A stretch of DNA of 64,000 nt from DSVQ01 sp964484765. Its GTDB lineage: Bacteria; Planctomycetota; Planctomycetia; Planctomycetales; Planctomycetaceae. The stretch covers positions 1 to 64,000 of the forward strand of contig CAZAGI010000030.1 of assembly GCA_964484765.1 (NCBI GenBank), written 5' to 3'. The position numbers and the translations under genes were made by a program. The first letter of the stretch is position 1. Every line of letters starts with the position of its first letter. Below, piece after piece: positions 35,807-44,458 of this stretch. The notes beneath the pieces were generated by a model that was not told the origin of the DNA, did no database searches, and saw only the letters and a list, made by a program, of their open reading frames with translations.

Positions 35807-36100
35807 ATGACCAATACAGCATTCGCCGTACGTATGGCAGGTGGGGGTGTGATGGTCAACCTCGAAAACGCGGTCATCATCCTCGATCGCTACAAGCACT
35901 GGACGATCAGAGTGAAGAACCGAACCGGAAAGCCGCGTCGGTACGAATGCGTGATCTGGGGCGATGGCCGACGGGTGTCTGCATCCGCTTTGAGTCCGTT
36001 GGCAGCGTGCGAAGCGGCCGTCGCGAAGTTGAGACAGCAGAAGAAAACGGCCCCCACGGTGCCCGCCACACATCATCGGCTTTCGATTGTTTCGGAGTAG
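35807..36100 (+). CDS. Small basic hypothetical protein
   Basis: Up to 97 residues. The core VNLENAVIILDRYKHWTIRV-KNRTGKPRRYECVIWGDG looks beta-rich and nucleic-acid-binding-like. The start is uncertain: 35807, 35849 (GTG) or 35852 after GGTGGGGG are all possible. No family recognised. Confidence 0.5.
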   Translation: MTNTAFAVRMAGGGVMVNLENAVIILDRYKHWTIRVKNRTGKPRRYECVIWGDGRRVSASALSPLAACEAAVAKLRQQKKTAPTVPATHHRLSIVSE

Positions 36101-36103
36101 TTC

Positions 36104-36430
36104 ATGATCGGCGAATTGTTACCAATCATGTCCTGCGAAGGCTGCGGTGCCTGCTGCACAAAGATCGCCATTCCACCGTTCGACGAATTCGAGGGCCGGA
36201 TCGACACCAACGATTTCGAGTGGCAGAAACTTCCTCAACATCTGAGGGATGAGATCAACACTGCGTGGAACAACGGGATCACGTGGGGAATCGGGCGGCC
36301 GTGCATCTGGCTGGATCCGGTCACTCGCAGGTGCCGTGAGTATAACCATCGGCCGGTGTGCTGCTCGCGATTCGATCCGGGAAATCCGACGTGCCTCGAG
36401 ATGCGTAAAGAACAGGGAATCGCTCAATGA
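36104..36430 (+). CDS. YkgJ-like cysteine-rich metal-binding protein
   Basis: A 108-residue protein with CEGCGACCTK (CxxCxxCC), then PCIWLDPVTRRCREYNHRPV, CC-RFDPGNPTC. This is the complete cysteine set of the UPF0153/YkgJ family of iron-sulphur or zinc chelating proteins. GGAG precedes the ATG, and ATGA couples it to the HerA-like gene. Role in phage unknown. Confidence 0.82.
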   Translation: MIGELLPIMSCEGCGACCTKIAIPPFDEFEGRIDTNDFEWQKLPQHLRDEINTAWNNGITWGIGRPCIWLDPVTRRCREYNHRPVCCSRFDPGNPTCLEMRKEQGIAQ

Positions 36431-38154
36431 CCACACTCGGCAAAACCAAAACCGCCGCGATGCCCATCGACCTGCAGCGGCTGCTCGAAACCCGGCTGCT
36501 GATTCAGGCGAACAGCGGTGGCGGGAAATCATGGGCCTTGCGTCGCATCCTTGAACAGACTGCCCGCGATGTGCAACAACTCGTCATTGACCCCGAAGGC
36601 GAATTCGCCACTCTGCGGGAGCACTTCGACTACGTCATCTGTGCTCCTCGTGATGCCGACGCGGTCGCCACTCCACAAACCGCCGCGCTTCTGGCACGTC
36701 GGCTACTGGAATCTGGAGTGTCCGCGATTCTCGACATCTATGATCTCAAGGCCCACGAGCGGCAACTGTTCGTACAGCGTTTCCTCGAAGCTCTGATCAA
36801 CGCGCCGAAATCGCTCTGGCATCCGGTTGTTGTTGTGCTCGACGAGGCCCATGTGTTCGCACCGCAAGCAGGCGGCGCCGACGCGATTGGCGCGGTGATT
36901 GACCTTGCAACGCGCGGAAGGAAGCGCGGCCAGTGTCTGATTTGCGCGACGCAACGGCTGTCGAAACTGCATAAAGACGTCGCTGCGGAGTTGCTCAACA
37001 AACTGATTGGCCGGACCGGCCTTGATGTGGACGTGAAGCGTGCCGCCGACGAACTGGGTATGACCGCCAAAGATGCCGTCGACAAACTCCGCCGACTGGA
37101 ACCCGGTCAGTTCTTCGCGTTCGGTCCGGCACTCAGCGCGTCGGTCGAAGCCGTCACCGTCGGACCAGTTCAGACGACGCACCCGAAATCCGGGCAGCGG
37201 ATGATGAAGGCTCCTCCGTCCGCATCGCAGAAGATTCTCGCGACGTTGGCGAAACTCGCTGATCTTCCCGCCCAGGCAGCCGGGGAAATCCACGATCTCG
37301 AATCAGCACGGAAGCGGATTGCGGACCTCGAGCGCGAAGTCAAAGCGAAACCGGTGGCCGCATCGCCTGAACCGGTCATTGTCGAGAAGCCCGTTTTGAG
37401 TGACGAGTTTCTGACCCGCCTGGAAAACATCCTCACCGACACTCGTAAGTCTTCTGCTGATCTGGCGTTGCTCAGTGACGAATTCATGGTCGCCGCGCGT
37501 CAGGTCCGCAGTACACCAAACTCCGCACCAAATCGCCTGCCGAGTCCGGCCGGGAATAATAATCGGAATAATCTCCGCACAAATCAGCCATCCCCGGGCG
37601 TGCATAAGACACCCGGTTCCGTGAATCAAACAAGTCGAAATGGTAATAAATCCGCCCCGTCCGTGAATAAATCGGCCGCTTCCGGCGATAGTCCCCACCT
37701 CGGAAAAGCCGAGCGGGCGATCCTGCGGGCCTGCTACTGGCTGGACGGTGATGTTCCGACTAAGCAGAAGATCGCGTTCTACTCCGACTACTCCAGCAAG
37801 AGCAGCGGCCTCGACAAGGCGTTGAGCAATCTTCGCACGGCCGGATTGATTGCCGGTTTCGCGATCACGCATGCCGGTGTGGCGGCAGTCGGCGATGTTC
37901 CGCAGCGTCCGCGCGGGTTGGAGTTACGGGAATGGTTGCGGCCGAAACTCGGCCAGGCTGAGAACGCTCTGCTCGACGCAATGATCGAAGCCTATCCGCA
38001 GCGATTGTCGAAAGCCGACGTGGCTGCACGCAGCGGCTATTCCGATCGGAGCTCGGGCGTCGACAAGGCCCTCAGCAATCTCCGAACGATCGAAGCCGCG
38101 GAAGGGTTGGAACGCGACGGCGGTACGAAGGCTGCGGATGTGTTCTTTGAATGA
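36427..38154 (+). CDS. HerA/FtsK-like ATPase with duplicated C-terminal modules
   Basis: A 575-residue protein. Walker A RLLIQANSGGGKSWALRR is near residue 30, and Walker B VVVVLDEAHVFAPQ near 140, followed by ATRGRKRGQCLICATQRLSK, all typical of HerA/DUF87 DNA translocases. A coiled coil and an Asn/Ser/Pro-rich low-complexity linker (about 360-430) follow. Two copies of a winged-helix-like module end the protein: FYSDYSSKSSGLDKALSNLR and ARSGYSDRSSGVDKALSNLR. HerA rings translocate along DNA, often with nuclease partners; here the partner is not evident. Confidence 0.85.
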   Translation: MTTLGKTKTAAMPIDLQRLLETRLLIQANSGGGKSWALRRILEQTARDVQQLVIDPEGEFATLREHFDYVICAPRDADAVATPQTAALLARRLLESGVSAILDIYDLKAHERQLFVQRFLEALINAPKSLWHPVVVVLDEAHVFAPQAGGADAIGAVIDLATRGRKRGQCLICATQRLSKLHKDVAAELLNKLIGRTGLDVDVKRAADELGMTAKDAVDKLRRLEPGQFFAFGPALSASVEAVTVGPVQTTHPKSGQRMMKAPPSASQKILATLAKLADLPAQAAGEIHDLESARKRIADLEREVKAKPVAASPEPVIVEKPVLSDEFLTRLENILTDTRKSSADLALLSDEFMVAARQVRSTPNSAPNRLPSPAGNNNRNNLRTNQPSPGVHKTPGSVNQTSRNGNKSAPSVNKSAASGDSPHLGKAERAILRACYWLDGDVPTKQKIAFYSDYSSKSSGLDKALSNLRTAGLIAGFAITHAGVAAVGDVPQRPRGLELREWLRPKLGQAENALLDAMIEAYPQRLSKADVAARSGYSDRSSGVDKALSNLRTIEAAEGLERDGGTKAADVFFE

Positions 38155-38170
38155 TGAATGGGGATCGTAA

Positions 38171-38356
38171 ATGAGAACGCCGTGCGAGATCTGCATCGAC
38201 GCGAATGGGCAATTTGAAGTGTGGTGCAACGGGAAGAAGCTCTTCACTGCATACATCAACCAGACCAGCACAGACATTCGGCAGATCGCAAACGCCATCA
38301 TCAAGGCCGAGCAGGAACGACTGAGGCAGATTGCCGATCGCATCGGTGTTACCTGA
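38171..38356 (+). CDS. Small hypothetical protein
   Basis: A 61-residue protein (MRTPCEICIDANGQFEVWCN) with GGGAT upstream. A short beta hairpin with a CxxC pair leads into a helix (IRQIANAIIKAEQERLRQIA). No family recognised. Confidence 0.6.
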   Translation: MRTPCEICIDANGQFEVWCNGKKLFTAYINQTSTDIRQIANAIIKAEQERLRQIADRIGVT

Positions 38357-38407
38357 TTTCCGCGGTATTCGGCGAATGGATTAACGAAAACCGCAAAGGA
38401 TGCAACC

Positions 38408-38587
38408 GTGTTCAACCAGCGAAACGAATCGAGTTACGAAGAGCCGTTCGACTCATACGACTCCGGCTATTCCAACGGCTGGGAAGACGGCGGCAGTCAT
38501 GGGATGACTGTGGGCATGGTTACCGGATTCGCCCTTGGCATTGTCACGGCCATCGTTGCGAGCTTCATCCGTCATTGGATGTTTTGA
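38408..38587 (+). CDS. Tiny single-pass membrane protein
   Basis: A 59-residue protein starting at GTG (VFNQRNESSYEEPFDSYDSG). The N-terminal half is Tyr/Ser/Asp/Gly-rich and soluble. A single membrane span follows (GMVTGFALGIVTAIVASFI) and a short basic tail (RHWMF). AAAGGA lies upstream of the start. It ends 13 bases before the next ATG. A holin accessory or superinfection-exclusion role is conceivable but unproven. Confidence 0.6.
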   Translation: MFNQRNESSYEEPFDSYDSGYSNGWEDGGSHGMTVGMVTGFALGIVTAIVASFIRHWMF

Positions 38588-38600
38588 TCCGGAGAGAATC

Positions 38601-39029
38601 ATGAGTGATCTGACATATCAGGTTCCACCAAAACTGAAGCGGCCGTTTCGAGTCGGCGAAGTCGTTGCCGTCTGTGATCGCAACGGCGAGCCGATGTCGC
38701 AATTGGTGGTCGCCAGAGCCGGGAAGAAAGTCATCCGGCTACGGGACGATGATCGCCAATTCCGTGCATCTGACGGATGGTGGATTGGAGATGAAAGAGC
38801 GTGGCCTTGGCCATCGATTCGCCAACTCAGGAAAGCGGAGCACGTCAACGCCGTTCAAACGATGCTGATGTTGGTGTTCTCGAAGTGGCCAAGTAAACGG
38901 GAAATCTGCCGGTGGTCGGAAACCGATCGGAATGCCGTAGAAGATTGGGCGGCTAATGAAATTCTTCGAGCCAACGATAATCCGGTCCGCGTGCCAAAAC
39001 GCCCGGCATTGCTTGATCGTTGGGCATGA
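38601..39029 (+). CDS. Hypothetical phage protein
   Basis: A 142-residue protein (MSDLTYQVPPKLKRPFRVGE) with GGAGAG upstream. The first 80 residues look beta-rich, and the C-terminal part (LMLVFSKWPSKREICRWSET) helical. No family recognised. Confidence 0.6.
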   Translation: MSDLTYQVPPKLKRPFRVGEVVAVCDRNGEPMSQLVVARAGKKVIRLRDDDRQFRASDGWWIGDERAWPWPSIRQLRKAEHVNAVQTMLMLVFSKWPSKREICRWSETDRNAVEDWAANEILRANDNPVRVPKRPALLDRWA

Positions 39030-39056
39030 TTCGCCCCCCCCTCAGAGGCCTGTTCA

Positions 39057-39434
39057 ATGATCCACATTCGCGTTGATGACGATTCGGACAACGGCAATCG
39101 GCGTTTTGCATGCGGCATCGGCCCGGCGTTACCCGATGGCGACCTGTATTTCCACGAGTCGGAAATCCTGTCGCAGGTGAAACTCAACCGGATCGACTGC
39201 CCTGGCTGCAACCCGGAAGGTGTGAAGCCGATCGGCGTTCCGCTATCGCAGTTGTCCGGGCGGCCGGGAGAGCCAGGCTACCGGGACTTTGTTCGTATCG
39301 CGGAATCATGGGATATCACTGAATCGAAAGGACCTGAAGATGAGTTTCGATATGAACCCAGCGGACGAAGACCCGCACGGGGAGTGCCGTCACGAGATCG
39401 AGCGGCTGAAGGCAAGGCTCGCATCGCTTCGTGA
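39057..39434 (+). CDS. Hypothetical phage protein
   Basis: A 125-residue protein (MIHIRVDDDSDNGNRRFACG) with AGAGG upstream and one CxxC (DCPGCNPEG). The last 30 residues overlap the next gene in another phase and look arbitrary. Confidence 0.55.
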   Translation: MIHIRVDDDSDNGNRRFACGIGPALPDGDLYFHESEILSQVKLNRIDCPGCNPEGVKPIGVPLSQLSGRPGEPGYRDFVRIAESWDITESKGPEDEFRYEPSGRRPARGVPSRDRAAEGKARIAS

Positions 39435-39537
39435 CTTCGCTCTATCGGAGTCCCGTCATTGGGAAGGGCGAAACGCCGATCGAATGTATCAGTCGAACCG
39501 GTTTCTGCATGAGATCGAAAAGGGCGATCAAAGTTAA
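39340..39537 (+). CDS. Small helical hypothetical protein
   Basis: A 65-residue protein (MSFDMNPADEDPHGECRHEI) with AAAGGA upstream. Most of it is one charged helix (RLKARLASLRDFALSESRHW). It overlaps the preceding gene by 95 nt. Confidence 0.5.
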   Translation: MSFDMNPADEDPHGECRHEIERLKARLASLRDFALSESRHWEGRNADRMYQSNRFLHEIEKGDQS

Positions 39538-39736
39538 AAAGACATTTCCCGCCGCTCGCGGCACGACTCGGCCGAGACCGAAAGGCGCGAACACTCACGG
39601 ACAGACGGGGAGCGCAGCCAGCACGCGGTGGCAGGGGCTGGACGGGCAAGTCGACCGCTCGGCGATTTACAGCAGATCGCAAACCAAAGCCATCAGGAAG
39701 CCGACCTGGAACGTGAGCGGCGGGAATTTTGTTTAA
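39509..39736 (+). CDS. Doubtful small basic protein
   Basis: A 75-residue, very basic frame (MRSKRAIKVKKTFPAARGTT) that fills the gap between two better genes and overlaps the first. No Shine-Dalgarno was found, and another frame over the same stretch looks equally plausible, so coding is uncertain. Confidence 0.3.
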   Translation: MRSKRAIKVKKTFPAARGTTRPRPKGANTHGQTGSAASTRWQGLDGQVDRSAIYSRSQTKAIRKPTWNVSGGNFV

Positions 39737-39748
39737 CGGGAATAGTCG

Positions 39749-40300
39749 GTGGCCATCATGCGTTTCTCTCGAATGCCCAGAGCAGAGAGTCGTCCCATCA
39801 CGCCGAGGCGGCTTGCGGCGTCCGAGCGGTATCTCAAAAAGCAGATCGCGAAGGCAGGGCTATTCGCTGAAGAGGTTGCAGCGGAATTACCAACCGCCGC
39901 GGAACGGATCGAGAATCATGATTCGGGGTATCAAGAATGGTGGCAGAAGATGCGAGACACCGCGGCCGCTACGTGGCGAAAGCAGCGTGCTCGATTGCGT
40001 CGGTACCCTGCCGACGAACAGCGTCAAATCCTCACCGCTTGGGCAGCCTCGGGCGTGCCGGGAGATGCGGTCAACTTTGGCATGTTCCTCACGTCGTGGG
40101 AAAAGAACAGAGTCGAACGCGCACGGCCGGTGGATGACATCGAGCGAGGATATCTGGCTCGCGTGCAGGATTGGACGAGGGCGATCGACTTTGAGCCGCG
40201 GGAAAGGTTGATCCTGTACGCCATGCAACAACGCGGATTGATCACAAAACGGGTTGAAGGCGATTTGATCGAGTGGAAGGCGGTCCAATGCGGAACATGA
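39749..40300 (+). CDS. Hypothetical phage protein
   Basis: A 183-residue protein starting at GTG 39749 or ATG 39758 (MRFSRMPRAESRPITPRRLA). It is basic and helical, with a Trp-rich part (YQEWWQKMRDTAAATWRKQR) and an amphipathic C-terminal half. Possibly DNA-binding; not recognised. It overlaps the next start by 13 nt. Confidence 0.6.
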   Translation: MAIMRFSRMPRAESRPITPRRLAASERYLKKQIAKAGLFAEEVAAELPTAAERIENHDSGYQEWWQKMRDTAAATWRKQRARLRRYPADEQRQILTAWAASGVPGDAVNFGMFLTSWEKNRVERARPVDDIERGYLARVQDWTRAIDFEPRERLILYAMQQRGLITKRVEGDLIEWKAVQCGT

Positions 40301-40671
40301 GCTTCGCCCTGACAACCCCGCAGTTCCGGGCGCGGCATAAGTTCGTCACCCGTCGGCTCGGCTGGTGGAATCTTGAGCCGGGTGATCTGCTCTGCGGCGT
40401 GGTCAAAGGCATGGGCCTGAAACCGGGCGAACAGATTCAACGGCTCGGCATCATCATCGTCACCAGCGCGGTACCGGAACCGCTCCGGCGAATGACGGAC
40501 GACATCGATTACGGCTTTCGCGAGATCGCCCTCGAAGGGTACGAGAATCATCCGCAGTTCGGATGGCCATCGACGTGGGTACCGATGTTTTGCAACAGCC
40601 ACAAGGGCTGTACGCCAGAGACCGAGATCAACCGCATCGCGTTCGAGTTTGTGCCCGGGGGGAAGTTCTGA
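40288..40671 (+). CDS. ASCH-like domain phage protein
   Basis: A 127-residue protein (MRNMSFALTTPQFRARHKFV) with TRRLGWWNLEPGDLLCGVVK, the layout of ASCH/PUA-like domains that phages often carry, which bind RNA or modified nucleotides. It is coupled on both sides (TGATG at 40669). Confidence 0.7.
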   Translation: MRNMSFALTTPQFRARHKFVTRRLGWWNLEPGDLLCGVVKGMGLKPGEQIQRLGIIIVTSAVPEPLRRMTDDIDYGFREIALEGYENHPQFGWPSTWVPMFCNSHKGCTPETEINRIAFEFVPGGKF

Positions 40672-40937
40672 TGGCCTCGATTCAAACCGTAACCCGTGTT
40701 CGCGACGGAATGGTCTGTGCGTATTTCATGACTGGTGGCATCGCACCGACTGAATTTGTGGCGGCGCTGGCAGAACTCGGCGACGACCGTTCGGAGCAGA
40801 TCGACCAGGTCTACTGCGAGCACTGGCGATTGATGAAGAATCGACAGCACAACGGTAGCCGGTTCGTTCGCTGCCGCGAAAGTGATCACGGATCGTTTGC
40901 CGTGACAGGGATCGACATTGCGAAATGGGCGAGGTGA
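40671..40937 (+). CDS. Small hypothetical protein
   Basis: An 88-residue protein (MASIQTVTRVRDGMVCAYFM) translationally coupled to the ASCH-like gene. Mixed alpha/beta; no motif recognised. Confidence 0.55.
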   Translation: MASIQTVTRVRDGMVCAYFMTGGIAPTEFVAALAELGDDRSEQIDQVYCEHWRLMKNRQHNGSRFVRCRESDHGSFAVTGIDIAKWAR

Positions 40938-40940
40938 ATC

Positions 40941-42062
40941 ATGGGCGACACAACGAAGATCGAATGGGCGGATCACACCGCTTCGCCGTGGCGAGGCTGC
41001 GAGCACGCCACGCTGCCCGACGGGACGGTTCATCAAGGCTGCCTGAATTGCTATGCCGAGGCCGGATCGAGACGCAATCCAACGGTCCTCGGCGTTTGGG
41101 GACCTGACGGCACACGCGTGCTGTCGAAGTCGTTTGTCGACAACTGCCGACGTTGGAATGCCGCGGCGGAAAAGGCCGGGAAGCGTGCCTCAGTGTTTCC
41201 GAGTTGGTGCGATCCATTTGAAGCCCGCAGTGGCGAGGCGATGCACAACCATAAAAAGCAGATCGTCCTGCAAAGTTATCTCGGCGACGCCCGCGACACT
41301 TTCGACGGCACGCTGGAAGAATGGCAGGCACATACGGATAAGCAGGGCTGGAAGCTGTTCGACATCAACGATGCACGCCGTGAACTCTTCCGGGTCATCG
41401 ACTCCTGTCCGTGGCTGGATTTCCTGCTGCTGACGAAGCGGCCGCAGAACGTGCGGAAGATGTGGCCTGGCGGCGGATACGTTGTTGATCAGCACATTCC
41501 TGGCGAGGTTCCACCGTGGCAACAAAAACGCCGAGATAACGTCTGGCTGATCACATCCGTGAGCGATCAACACACCGCAGACCAGCTCATTCCTGCGCTG
41601 GCCGAATGTCGCGATCTTGTCCCAGTGTTGGGGCTATCGATGGAACCGTTATTGGGTCGCGTCGATTTGTGCAAGTACTTCGGCATCTGGTGGAACCAGA
41701 CTCAGCAGGCATGGGACACGACCGACCGAAGGGCAGATATCGACTGGGTGATCGTCGGTGGAGAGTCCGGTGGAAAGGCTCGTCCCAACGATATCAATTG
41801 GGTCCGCAGCCTCATTGCTCAGTGTCGAGGCGCCGACGTTCCCTGCTTCGTGAAGCAGCTCGGCGAGCGGCTCACCGTCCGTAACGACAGTTCCAGCGAA
41901 TGGCCGCGTGAAGGCGATGAGTGGATTTACGACGAGCGGGAATTCACTCGGTTCCAGGGCGATCCGATCACCCTCCGGATGCCAGCCAAAGGTGGGAACA
42001 TTGACGCCTGGCCGGAAGATCTCAGGGTTCGACAGTTTCCAGAAACGGCGGTCGCCCCATGA
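40941..42062 (+). CDS. Phage Gp37/Gp68-family protein (DUF5131-like)
   Basis: A 373-residue protein. It starts with the family signature TTKIEWADHTASPWRGC, followed by GCLNCYAEAGSRR, SVFPSWCDPFE, FLLLTKRPQNVRKMW and WVIVGGESGGKARP. The family (PF07505) is widespread in phages, and its conserved cysteines and TIM-barrel-like pattern recall radical-SAM proteins, though the exact reaction is not established. Length is a little above usual, with an insertion near residue 65. It overlaps the next start (ATGA). Confidence 0.9.
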   Translation: MGDTTKIEWADHTASPWRGCEHATLPDGTVHQGCLNCYAEAGSRRNPTVLGVWGPDGTRVLSKSFVDNCRRWNAAAEKAGKRASVFPSWCDPFEARSGEAMHNHKKQIVLQSYLGDARDTFDGTLEEWQAHTDKQGWKLFDINDARRELFRVIDSCPWLDFLLLTKRPQNVRKMWPGGGYVVDQHIPGEVPPWQQKRRDNVWLITSVSDQHTADQLIPALAECRDLVPVLGLSMEPLLGRVDLCKYFGIWWNQTQQAWDTTDRRADIDWVIVGGESGGKARPNDINWVRSLIAQCRGADVPCFVKQLGERLTVRNDSSSEWPREGDEWIYDEREFTRFQGDPITLRMPAKGGNIDAWPEDLRVRQFPETAVAP

Positions 42063-42469
42063 ACCGCTTTTACTGGCTCCCAGTCGACTCCGAATCCCGT
42101 GCAACCATCCTCACCGCAACGTGGGTGTTTCTGTTCGATCAACTCCGCTCCTCAATGCCGTACTTCGCACTCGACGCCGACGAACGGGCCGACTTGCTCT
42201 GGATCCGCCAGGCCGCGATCGACGGCGACGAAGAGATTGAACTCGAAGCCGTGCAGTGGATGGCACTTGAGATGCTGCTGGATCGCTGGATGCGGCTTGA
42301 TGATCGACTTACCGATCAAGAGCGGGCCTTGGCGAACTGCTTGTCAGCAGAGATCGATGAAATGCTCAACGACGAGCCGGACTTTGAAGTTCCTTGGGCA
42401 GAGCCGCCGGAAGAAATTCTTGTACCGTCATTCGGTGTACCGCGGCAGAAGACTTTGGAGTTTACCTGA
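42059..42469 (+). CDS. Acidic hypothetical protein
   Basis: A 136-residue, strongly acidic, helical protein (MNRFYWLPVDSESRATILTA). It contains LRSSMPYFALDADERADLLW and ends in Pro/Glu-rich sequence. Coupled to both neighbours. Small acidic phage proteins sometimes act as DNA mimics, but nothing shows that here. Confidence 0.6.
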   Translation: MNRFYWLPVDSESRATILTATWVFLFDQLRSSMPYFALDADERADLLWIRQAAIDGDEEIELEAVQWMALEMLLDRWMRLDDRLTDQERALANCLSAEIDEMLNDEPDFEVPWAEPPEEILVPSFGVPRQKTLEFT

Positions 42470-42687
42470 TGAGAAGAGACGATGAGGTCGACCGCTATCG
42501 TGGCGATGTGACATACGAGGTCTGGCGAAGCGGCGGCAATGTCGACCGGATCAATGACGACCGCGTTTCCGATTCGTTCCACGAAGGGCTCGACTGCGAC
42601 TCTGCCGCGTCCCGTGAGTTGAACGCCATGCGGCCGCTTGAAGAACAGTACCCGGATGAATTTGATGGCGACGAATCCACCCATTGA
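42469..42687 (+). CDS. Small acidic hypothetical protein
   Basis: A 72-residue, Asp/Glu-rich protein (MRRDDEVDRYRGDVTYEVWR), coupled by TGATG to the previous gene and overlapping the next by 23 nt. No family recognised. Confidence 0.55.
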   Translation: MRRDDEVDRYRGDVTYEVWRSGGNVDRINDDRVSDSFHEGLDCDSAASRELNAMRPLEEQYPDEFDGDESTH

Positions 42688-43458
42688 GAAGCTGTCCACA
42701 AGCGAAGTACTCACCCGCCTTCGTGCGAAGTACTCCGATGGCGGTTATGCCGTGCTCACCGAAGTCGGCGATGCGACCGGAGCGAAGCAGAAGCGGTGGG
42801 CCGATGCCATCACCATGTGTGTGTGTGGCCGTCCCGCGGACTCGAATTGAACGGCTTCGAAATCAAGGTCAGCCGATCGGATTGGCAGAAGGAACTGGCC
42901 GATCCATCGAAGGCGGAAGCCGTTTGCAAATACTGCGATCGCTGGTGGATCGTCGCCGGTGCCGTTGGGATTGTCCGACTCGAAGAGTTGCCGCCGACCT
43001 GGGGACTGATGCAACCGAAGGGCAACGGACTGACGATCGTGAAGCACGCCCCGGACCTGAAGCCGATTCCATTCGATCGGCATTTCATGGCGGCCGTCAT
43101 GCGTCGAGCCGCGGAACAATCCGTCGACGTCGCTGCCCTCGAGAAGGCTCGCAAAGACGGCATGGCCGTCGGGGAAGCATCGGCACGCGACAGTCGAGCC
43201 TATGAGTTTGCACGGATCAAAGGTGACTTGGAGCGGCTCCAGGAGAAGGTTCGTGCTTTCGAGGAAGCAAGTGGCGTCTCGATTTCGCAACGATGGGAAA
43301 AGGGCGAGAAGATCGGGCAAGCAGTTAAGACCGTCCTTGAAGGTGAACACAAACAAGAGCCACGAAAGTTGGCTGCAATCCGCAAAGTCTGCCGTGGAAT
43401 CCTCAAATCGTTGTCGCCGATGGCACCCGAACTCGATGCGATCGACGAGGATGCCTGA
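42665..43458 (+). pseudogene. MmcB-like/PD-(D/E)XK-type phage gene with a frameshift in a TG tract
   Basis: The first frame (from 42665) reads LTRLRAKYSDGGYAVLTEVG and KRWADAITM, then leaves its family and stops at 42850. A second frame continues WPSRGLELNGFEIKVSRSDW and CDRWWIVAGAVGIVRLEELP, then a coiled coil to 43458. Joined, they give the usual DNA-repair/nuclease-like order ending FEIK. The break falls in six TG units at 42816-42827; removing one unit restores the frame. Replication slippage is the simple reason; a programmed shift is less likely. Confidence 0.75.
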
Positions 43459-43462
43459 CGCT

Positions 43463-44137
43463 ATGCAGCAATTTGACGAGAACCCGACCCCAGGTGAAGG
43501 TGTCCCCCATCCACTCCCAAGGGACACAGTTAAAATGGGCCGACCAGCAGCGCCGATTGGCGCGATCAAGATATTCTCGCGCGACGGACATCAGTTCCGT
43601 GCGATCAAAGTGCTTGACGATCAACAGCGTCCAATGTGGCGACCGTACTCCAAGCATCTCTATGAAGTTCATCATGGGCCGATCGAACCCGGCAAACGTG
43701 TCCTGCATGCCGACGGCGATTCACTCAACGACGATCCTGCTAATCTCGTTCTCGGTACCGCTGCCGACGCACTATTCGTCGCGCTCGAGAAGCCAGACGT
43801 CGAAGCCAGGCGAGTTAAGCGGCTCGGAAAAGTGAATGCCCAGCGCAACCGCGAAGTCGCGGCGCTGAATCGTGCGTTCCGAATCCTGCGCAGCGAGTGG
43901 TATCTTGTCATTCATCCAAAGCGGTTCATACGTGTTCTGCCCGCCGCAACCCGCCGCGACCTGCTCGAACTCTTTGATTTGCCTGCCACACCCAACAGCG
44001 TGCGCCAGTTACTGGATCTCGGGATCGTCCCCACGCTCGGCAAAAAAATCCCTGCCGAAGGGTATGCGCGGGTTGGTGACGAAGAGTTTCGTTCCACATT
44101 GCGATCCATGATTTCCGGTGCTTCTGCAACAAATTGA
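43463..44137 (+). CDS. HNH-type endonuclease-like protein
   Basis: A 224-residue protein (MQQFDENPTPGEGVPHPLPR). The centre has RPYSKHLYEVHHGPIEPGKR and VLHADGDSLNDDPANLVLGT, an HNH_3-like core in which the first His and the N-x8-N pattern are partly preserved. A helical C-terminal domain ends in SMISGASATN. Phages use such proteins as free-standing homing nucleases or packaging partners. ATG at 43451 is also possible. A putative TTGACA box overlaps its stop codon. Confidence 0.6.
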   Translation: MQQFDENPTPGEGVPHPLPRDTVKMGRPAAPIGAIKIFSRDGHQFRAIKVLDDQQRPMWRPYSKHLYEVHHGPIEPGKRVLHADGDSLNDDPANLVLGTAADALFVALEKPDVEARRVKRLGKVNAQRNREVAALNRAFRILRSEWYLVIHPKRFIRVLPAATRRDLLELFDLPATPNSVRQLLDLGIVPTLGKKIPAEGYARVGDEEFRSTLRSMISGASATN

Positions 44138-44197
44138 CAGTTTCTCCAATCGCGAGACCATAGAGCCTGCTTTTCGCGGTGCGACTTGGGGAGAGCG

Positions 44198-44458
44198 ATG
44201 GAACTCACGATCGGTTTATTCGGCCTTCTTGCCGCCGCTGCTGCGCTCTGTGTCATGATCCGACGAGCTCGCCGGCGTGAAGACCGCGAACTAGACCGGC
44301 TGTTGCGGGCGATCCGTGACGACATGGAGAGCACCAGCGGCGACCATCCCGGTGGTTGTGCTCCTGGGGCGTCGCACGGCATGCCGACGCTGGGACAACC
44401 GTCCGAACCGTTCCCCCTTCCCGGCAGCGAAACTCCTTTGTTTGCGGAGTCGCGGTAA
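44198..44458 (+). CDS. Small membrane-anchored protein
   Basis: An 86-residue protein with GGGGAGAG upstream. One N-terminal span (MELTIGLFGLLAAAAALCVM) is followed by a strongly basic/acidic helix (IRRARRREDRELDRLLRAIR) and a Pro/Gly tail. It is coupled (TAATG) to the multi-pass gene. It might be a spanin- or holin-like part of a lysis module. Confidence 0.65.
   Translation: MELTIGLFGLLAAAAALCVMIRRARRREDRELDRLLRAIRDDMESTSGDHPGGCAPGASHGMPTLGQPSEPFPLPGSETPLFAESR

Noticed and set aside
39628..39870. Alternative frame with GDLQQIANQSHQEADLERER
   Set aside because: It looks protein-like over 30 residues but has no start or ribosome site and runs into the next, better gene.
44134..44164. TTGACA followed by a CATAGA-like box before the membrane cassette
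   Set aside because: The spacer is about 19 bases and the -10 box is poor; TTGACA overlaps the stop codon of the HNH gene and may be chance. Not listed as a promoter.
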